Shown piece after piece: positions 58,205 to 64,000 of a DNA stretch of 64,000 nucleotides. This stretch comes from Agaricus subrufescens (lineage: Eukaryota > Basidiomycota > Agaricomycetes > Agaricales > Agaricaceae). Location of the stretch: the NCBI GenBank assembly GCA_029945375.1, contig CM057061.1:2790001-2854000 (forward strand). Reading direction: 5' to 3'. Below the pieces are notes generated by a model. That model saw nothing but the letters and a program-made list of their open reading frames with translations. It was not told where the DNA came from and did no database searches. How positions within the stretch are numbered: the first letter of the stretch is position 1; the number at the start of each line of letters is the position of its first letter. Both the position numbers and the translations under genes were made by a program.

Positions 58205-59288
58205 ATGTCACCTGTCAAACAGAATACCACCGAACTCTTCTTCCCCCTAGACGATGCTGCGAAGACGTCAGATGCCATACCCGTGCCTACAGTCGATTCC
58301 TTGGTACCTATACTTGGCTGTGCTAATTTGATTCACACCCTAACCAGGCCTTTTCTAGACTCATAGGGTAACTTCTCAGCTCAGTCATCTCGGCCGCGTC
58401 TTCTGGTCCATCGTCACCTTCATCACCACCATGATTATACTGTTCTATGCTGCCGCGGACATGGGGATTATTCCACCTGCCCTCTTTGAACAGTTCATGC
58501 CAGTGGACAGACTTTACACTGTGGAATCGCGCCGCTGTTCACTTGAGCAGATTGACAGACGCCTTCAAATAATAGAATCTCGACTGGATTCTGTTCAAAT
58601 CCCGCCCTCCTTTCAACTAAACACGCTCTCTTCCCGTCTCGAAGCTACAGAGGCATACGTCCGGAGCATCTCTACCATTCTTGAAGGAGCTCAGCCCCGA
58701 AATGTGGCTCTGTGGGCCGATGGTGCGCGGCATGTAAAGGCACTCACCTCACCCACTTATAAGCCCAGACGGAGCAGCCTTTTTCAATATTTCTGGCATT
58801 CGAAAGGCATCACTGTCCCCCCCTCACACGTGCTCAACGGTGCACCTACTTCCTACTGTTGGGAGTTTGCAGGATCGACGGGACAATTTGCTGCCCGTCT
58901 CTCCGAGCAAAGCCAAGTCGCGTCAATAAGCATTTTTCATGCCCATCGTCGCACCCTATCTTCAGTTGCAGCATCCAAAGCACCCAAAATGTTTATTTTA
59001 TGGGGCTTATACTCTGAAACTGCTTCAATCCCACCAGGCACTATATGGAAGCCAGTTTCTGATTTCTTTACACTCCCTAATCCCCCGCCCGGTATACAGC
59101 ATAGTGACCGTCTTGTGTTTCTTGCCAACGGGACATACGATCAGGTTTCATCCCGTACTCGCCAGCACTTCAACATACCATCCCCCCTTCCCCCAGTCGA
59201 TGTTGTTGTTTTAGAGATTTTAAATAACTGGGGCTCAAATACTACCTGTTTGTATGGCTTTGGCGTTCATATCGAGCCTATTGAATAG
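58205..59288 (+). CDS. SUN-domain membrane protein
   Basis: Exons 58205-58303 and 58359-59288 give 342 aa. A TATA-rich tract (TATATATA near 58070) lies upstream. One transmembrane helix, VFWSIVTFITTMIILFYAA, near residue 50 is followed by a short coiled coil, SLEQIDRRLQIIESRLDSVQ. The C-terminal SUN domain is recognised from CWEFAGSTGQFAARLSEQSQ, the VASISIFHAHR strand and APKMFILWGL. SUN proteins sit in the inner nuclear membrane with the SUN domain in the perinuclear space, where they bind KASH partners; some fungal ones act in the ER. The acceptor at 58358 was used because the one at 58347 brings a stop. Shorter than classical Sad1-type proteins, but similar small SUN proteins occur in mushrooms. 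Confidence 0.8.
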
Positions 59289-59328
59289 TTTCTTCGGGTA
59301 TCACACTTAGAGAGCCGCATATGATTTA

Positions 59329-59941
59329 TTACTTTCTATATACAAAGATTAGATCTTGTGGGTCTGCGGGAAAGAAGAGCCTCGGGCCTTGTTTTACCAC
59401 CCGTGTGAAACTAATGTTTCTGTAAGTGTACAAGTCCGCATGATCAAAGGCCGGGCTTACCGTGAAACAAGAAAATTAACCATTTTATCGTCACCCTTTC
59501 GCATGTTGACAAACGTTTGAGGGTTGACAATTCCGCAACGTAATACCACTATATCACCTCGCCACTCTACGTTGCTTGGGCAACTAGGGATACTCCGATT
59601 GATGGGAAGACTGCAATGGTTTTTGGCAGCAACAAGAAAGCGATGCTGTTTTCCTCTGTTCAGCACTGTAATGATACGGTCATGAATCCAGGGCTGTTCG
59701 GTCCTTGCAGAAAAAATTCCTTCGACAAGGGCGTGTTGCCATTTCCCGAGATCTTGGCATAAACACCAGTCAAAATGTGGACTGAGCCGCTCAGCGGAAT
59801 ACACTCTGCATTGTTTCTGAGTAAATTTAGACTGGTCAAGGATTATTAGCTTCCAGGGAGAAAGGATGACAATTCAATGAAAGCATTCAGTGACTCACCT
59901 TTGGAAGAGGTGAGGCTGGATCACCACGAGTCGTCGGCATG
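59329..59941 (-). CDS. Hypothetical protein, three exons
   Basis: Exons 59941-59900, 59831-59461 and 59419-59329 give 167 aa, starting MPTTRGDPASPLPKSKFTQK. It contains DWCLCQDLGKWQHALVEGIF, VEWRGDIVVLRCG and, in the last exon, NISFTRVVKQGPRLFFPADP. No signal peptide, membrane segment or known domain. It shares a 237-bp divergent promoter with the gene at 60179; a TATATATATA tract lies near 59984. It converges with the SUN gene, 40 bp between stops. Confidence 0.6.
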
Positions 59942-60178
59942 GTCAGTTCTGTAAGTCGAAGGTATCTGCTTATATTGACTTCTATATATATACAGATTTC
60001 CGCCGATCGACGCCACCCGGATTTGGTCCAAGTAAATATGTCGGGATCCGGAACTTTGAGTGGAACTGCCCTGAAATCTTAGATCCATTTACCTCAAGAC
60101 GAAATTTGAACCCCGGGCTATTCGGATATCCTGCGTTTCTTTTCCCTCTCATCTTCCACCAACGCCCCCTCCCCCACA

Positions 60179-61074
60179 ATGGCATCCCCCTCGTTTTGTA
60201 ATAGCGAGAGTCCAAAAGGATGTTTCTTCCTCGTTGTCCAGAAAGATCAATCAAAGACTACAGAAATCCATCATCCAGCGCACTCCCGTGGTTTCTTCAG
60301 GAAACGGATGCTACTCGACCGCCGCAACTCCCCTTCTAGGCTTCGAAAGGTCTGTACAGGATACCAACTCCATGCTTTTGTCATTTCCTGAATTTTGTGC
60401 AGCTCCATACGTCGCGTGAAGTTCACTTCTTGGACGATCCAGTTTCGTCGCCTAGTGAATCACAATTTGGAACCAGTCCCGAAAAGCTGAAGGCTGTAGG
60501 AACATATGTCTCCCAGAATGACTTAGAAAGAACGTTATCAGATATGACCGCCCTCACCGAAAGCGATGACACAACTTTGAATCCGAAAGCTGATCCTAGA
60601 AAGCGGAGTCCTCAGTCTGGTAAAAAGTTGCAGTCAGAATTGTTACCGTTGAGTGCCAAGCTCGTCAGTCCTCTCTCTTTCTTACTTTCAACAGGGTAAC
60701 ATGGTTCATTGCAGACCGCTGGCAAATCACCCTATCTTAACCCGCATCGAATCCCGCTTTATGGTAAAAAACCGGCTCAAACCTGGTTTTATGACCGTCA
60801 GACCCGTCCAATATCAGAACCTCCTCAAGCTCCACCCCATGTCTGTATCCCCTACAAGTCAGTTTATGTCTGTGATGTTGTATGTGACGGGATCTGCACC
60901 GAACGACAGACCTGGATCAACGAAAACGACGAGGGGGTTCAGTGGCTACTGGTTTGCGAAACAGCTGATGCAATGCAATACATTGATGGAGAAGCATACG
61001 TTTGTTACATAGGCGAAAGAGGTCCCCGTTGGGTAAAGCGGAGATCATACGTTACCTACCAGGGAAGGAAGTAG
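60179..61074 (+). CDS. Hypothetical protein, three exons
   Basis: Exons 60179-60349, 60403-60663 and 60715-61074, all phase 0, give 263 aa. The first half is basic and Ser-rich. The last exon looks globular (PHVCIPYKSVYVCDVVCDG, GVQWLLVCETADAMQYIDGE, VKRRSYVTYQGRK) with several Cys. The second intron has a less usual donor, GTCAGT. No domain recognised and no targeting signal. Confidence 0.55.
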
Positions 61075-61543
61075 GTTATGTAAAAAGAATTGAAATTATG
61101 GATGCTATTTAAATATAAGTGGATTTTCTCGAAGTACATTTAGATCCTGCCTAGATCTGTAGATTGTGTCGAGATCACGATTGTCTTCCTCAGTCTCCTT
61201 TTCTTCTGAAAAAATGTATTTTTGTTTTTTAAACGCTGTATCTTCAATTTCTTCTCCATCTGTATGTGTGCTGTGAAACCGTGATCAGTCAATCTGTCAG
61301 CGGACTCATTACTACAACTTAGCTTCTCATGGACGAAGTCTACCGACACTATTTGTTGCTTGGTCACGTTTTTGCTAAAGACTTAGACAATTTTCACTCC
61401 CGTAGACTGGTTCACCAAAGGGTTGTGACAGATTTCAGTGTGGAGCTACGGCCCGCAAAGTTCAGAAAATGAATTAATCCAGTAGCAAAAGCCGTATAGG
61501 GCCGCATACTTTGTGAAACTTTCTTTGTCTTGATACGGTCATG

Positions 61544-62501
61544 ATGCACTTGTCTGCCTACCATTTGCGACCTCTGGTCGCTCCTCTGATGATTCCGAGT
61601 CCTTTCTGTATGCTTCATTTTTATCTCACGAAAATACTCCTCATTTCTTGTCGCTAGATACTCTTGATGGTTTTCAATTCACTCCCGGTGGTGGTTTTCT
61701 AGTTCAAACGCAAAGTGGGACTGGTTCAAGGGTAAGCACTAAGTTCTTTCTGTGACCTTGTCTGACGATTTCTCATGTAAGGACTCTCCTTCAGTCTGTG
61801 TCTCCAAGGATTATCAGGTTGAAAACTCATCTCCCAGTGGGGGTGAGACTGTGAACATTTTGGCCCGTTTGAAGGACATGGAGACCATCTCCAACACAAT
61901 TACCATTGCTGCAAATGGTAGCAATCAGGCCTTATTCCGAGATCAAGTCTGTAGCCATCTAACAACGCTCATGGAGACTTTAAAAAAAACAACAAGCGAT
62001 TTCATTGAGTTTGGTCTCATTGTGGAGAGTTGTAAAGAGCGGTATGTCTGTTTCCTGTTTACCTGGACCGTGAACTTATTTCTATTTTACAGAATAAATC
62101 TCATCCAATGCGCTGCCCATAGTCGGTATCGCATCAAAGACAACATACGTGCTAATCGAATATTTAATCATGAGATGCGCGAGGCAATTGTCGAGCTTTT
62201 GCATTACGGGGTCGAGTTTCAAGTCTACCTTGAGCGTAATTACATTGGGCCTGCCATGTCTTTTGGCAATTTAAAACGCCTGATTACAATGGAATCAATG
62301 GTACAGAATCTCGAGGCACGTCCAATTGTCGAACCCGACGGCGGGAAGAAACAGTACTTGTCCGTTGTCCAGGATCAAATGAAATATATGGAAACACACC
62401 TCGATGGGTTTCTGGATGAATTTTGGCGCGGTGGGAAAAGTATGTTAGATAGGAGCAAAGCTGTATGGACTTCGGCCATGTCTCTTGTTGATGTAGCGTA
62501 G
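61544..62501 (+). CDS. Hypothetical helical protein, four exons
   Basis: Exons 61544-61607, 61658-61731, 61782-62041 and 62093-62501 give 268 aa. It is mainly helical: KDMETISNTITIAANGSNQA, LTTLMETLKKTTSDFIEFGL, HEMREAIVELLHYGVEFQVY, VVQDQMKYMETHLDGFLDEF. The first two exons are inferred from splice signals and open frame only; the last two are solid. Such all-helical proteins next to the paralogue at 63445 may belong to one expanded, uncharacterised group. No known domain. Confidence 0.55.
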
Positions 62502-63444
62502 ATTTGACGTAGCACTCAGAACTTTCTCCCAAGAACTTCTGGATTAATTTTGCTGTTGCTCCCAAAACTGAGCCCGAACTGGATCACCGTATCTACATAA
62601 TTGCAGAATGACAATCCAAGCAGCCATGCTCCTCCCCAATTTCTCGTGGCCGGCCCCTCGTGCAAAGCCCATCTTTGGGTCGTCCAACCTCTAGTTCATC
62701 CTTCTTTTCCCAGGCTCACATCAAGCCGCAGGTGTCTCTCGCCTTACCGCCCAGAGTAGCCGTCTGTTACTATAGCAGGAATGGTCATACAGATCTCATC
62801 AAACAGAGCTCTACTCAATGAAGACCTTTCGTTATGTGTATGTAATATAAGCCATACATATATATACGTATACATGCGTGCTTGTATATCGTGAAAGAAT
62901 GGGCCACGTGCATCAGATTTCAGGCTTGCACTCAACATTTGGATCCGCTTAGCTGATTGTTGTCAAATGTTTCAGATAGCTAGATCCGCACGAATCAGGA
63001 TCAGCAGCGATTTCAGATTTGTGTGCACAAAAGAAATTTGGTGCCGTCATTTCAGCAGACACACTTGCGATTCAGTGGGGGGCCGGTGGAGAGTCAAAAA
63101 TGGCAGCGTTGGTACTGATTCATCTCATAACCCACACCGAGTACATGCACTGCAAAAAATGGCACCCTAGTTACTCCCTTACATAGCGTTGGCTAATCGT
63201 TGGCTAATGTATCACACACCCGAATATTCCTGGGAATAGCAATTACAATTGCGATTACGATTCCAATGTTTACCATGAGCTCATACAAAGTTGGGGTCGA
63301 CGGCAACTTCAATTCAACAACTATTGGATTTGATTCATGGAGCGAGACCGAATCAGGATAATTTAATTTCCGCGGAGATTCTTTCCATTGAATGGCCTTC
63401 CATACAGTTATTAAAAAGACTTGATACTGACTCCGTCTCTGGCA
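62502..63444. other. Intergenic region
   Basis: Contains a (TA/CA)-rich microsatellite near 62855-62875 and no convincing gene. The minus frame 63193-63480 has a hydrophobic stretch but no start or splice support. Confidence 0.45.
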
Positions 63445-64000
63445 ATGGATCTTGCTCTCTACTACCTCGAATCTTCTCATCCCTCCCTGCTTGGAAGTAG
63501 TGATGAAGTGACATACCTACTCCTGGAAGCCCGTCAGGCTAACAAGCGAATATTTGAGCGAATAAAAATCAATGAGTACGATGCGCATTCTGCGTTTAAA
63601 CACCTGTGCAATATGCAAGTGAGCACCCCATTTTGTCCCCAAGCCTGTCACTAACTTATCTTATTAGGTTCTTTGTGAGGAACAACGAGGCCTCATCGAG
63701 TCGGGTTCCCTGTTTGTCAAGCTTTGGAAAGGGGAGGACATAGAAAACATAAAGTTGTTTCTGCAGCGTTGTGAACAGGTATACATCCATATATCTTGAG
63801 GTTCATCATTGGATGTTGAGCACTGAATCATGTTCCACATTAGTTGGATATGCGCCTTAAAACAACCCTGAGAAATATGTCCACGCTTAACCAAGATTGT
63901 CAAGTATCATTGTCTGAAATAAAGGTTTGTTTGGTTCTCTTGACGTTCATAGTAAGAGTTGATTAGATTTGGTGACTAGATGCTGTGTCAACGAAGGCTT
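63445..64000 (+). CDS. Small helical protein, partial at window edge
   Basis: Exons 63445-63618, 63668-63778, 63844-63924 and 63980 onward, all phase 0; the last runs off the window. It starts MDLALYYLESSHPSLLGSSD and continues with helical segments VLCEEQRGLIESGSLFVKLW and LDMRLKTTLRNMSTLNQDCQ; the last visible residues are MLCQRRL. It resembles the minus-strand gene at 49108-49839 at both ends of the visible part. No domain recognised. Confidence 0.6.

Noticed and set aside
63193..63480. Minus-strand frame with a hydrophobic stretch
   Set aside because: Overlaps the first exon of the helical protein gene, lacks splice support and has no recognisable family.

Overview
The window reads as nuclear DNA of a filamentous basidiomycete, most likely an Agaricomycete. 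Genes are dense with 50-65 nt GT-AG introns and carry CT-rich or TATA-containing promoters. The gene content fits: a Urbs1/Sre-type two-finger GATA factor, a trichodiene-synthase-type sesquiterpene cyclase, a mitochondrial ArgJ, an intron-rich rpl37 and basidiomycete-style protein-kinase-like and SUN proteins. I cannot name a species. All gene models were spliced by hand from the sequence, so exon borders are predictions; phases were checked and every main model closes in frame.

Layout. 1.4-6.9 kb: tandem pair of secreted type-B carboxylesterases with matching 13-exon structures and duplicated promoters. 8.3-11.4 kb: argJ (-) and a sesquiterpene synthase (+) divergent from a 515-bp shared intergenic region. 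14.2-16.2 kb: a membrane-anchored alpha/beta hydrolase (+) convergent with a small secreted ricin-B lectin (-). 16.2-22 kb: a long stretch without convincing genes, ending in the GC/CT-rich promoter of an iron-type GATA repressor (22-24.6 kb).

27.3-42.3 kb: an array of four full-length paralogues of a four-helix membrane protein of unknown function with long disordered tails, plus one truncated copy. An F-box/LRR gene and rpl37, both on the minus strand, interrupt it. rpl37 contains an ATG-only coding exon, a 7-nt exon and a 16-nt exon.

43-54 kb: repeat-rich. About 17 tandem cassettes look like repeated exon-intron units on the minus strand (43.1-45.95 kb). A second family carries pairs of GGCC-N5-GGCC palindromes exactly 37 bp apart, in both orientations (46.3-53.7 kb). 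Between them lie a small helical-protein gene and a protein-kinase-like gene. 54-64 kb: compact multi-exon genes, namely a tail-anchored WD40-like protein, a SUN-domain protein and several unknowns, plus an 831-bp element with 21-bp terminal inverted repeats and a strong 55-nt hairpin. The last gene runs off the right edge and is a distant relative of the helical-protein gene at 49 kb.

The genes do not form one pathway. The points most worth following are the membrane-protein array, the exon-intron cassette array, the 37-bp-spaced palindrome family and the rpl37 micro-exons.
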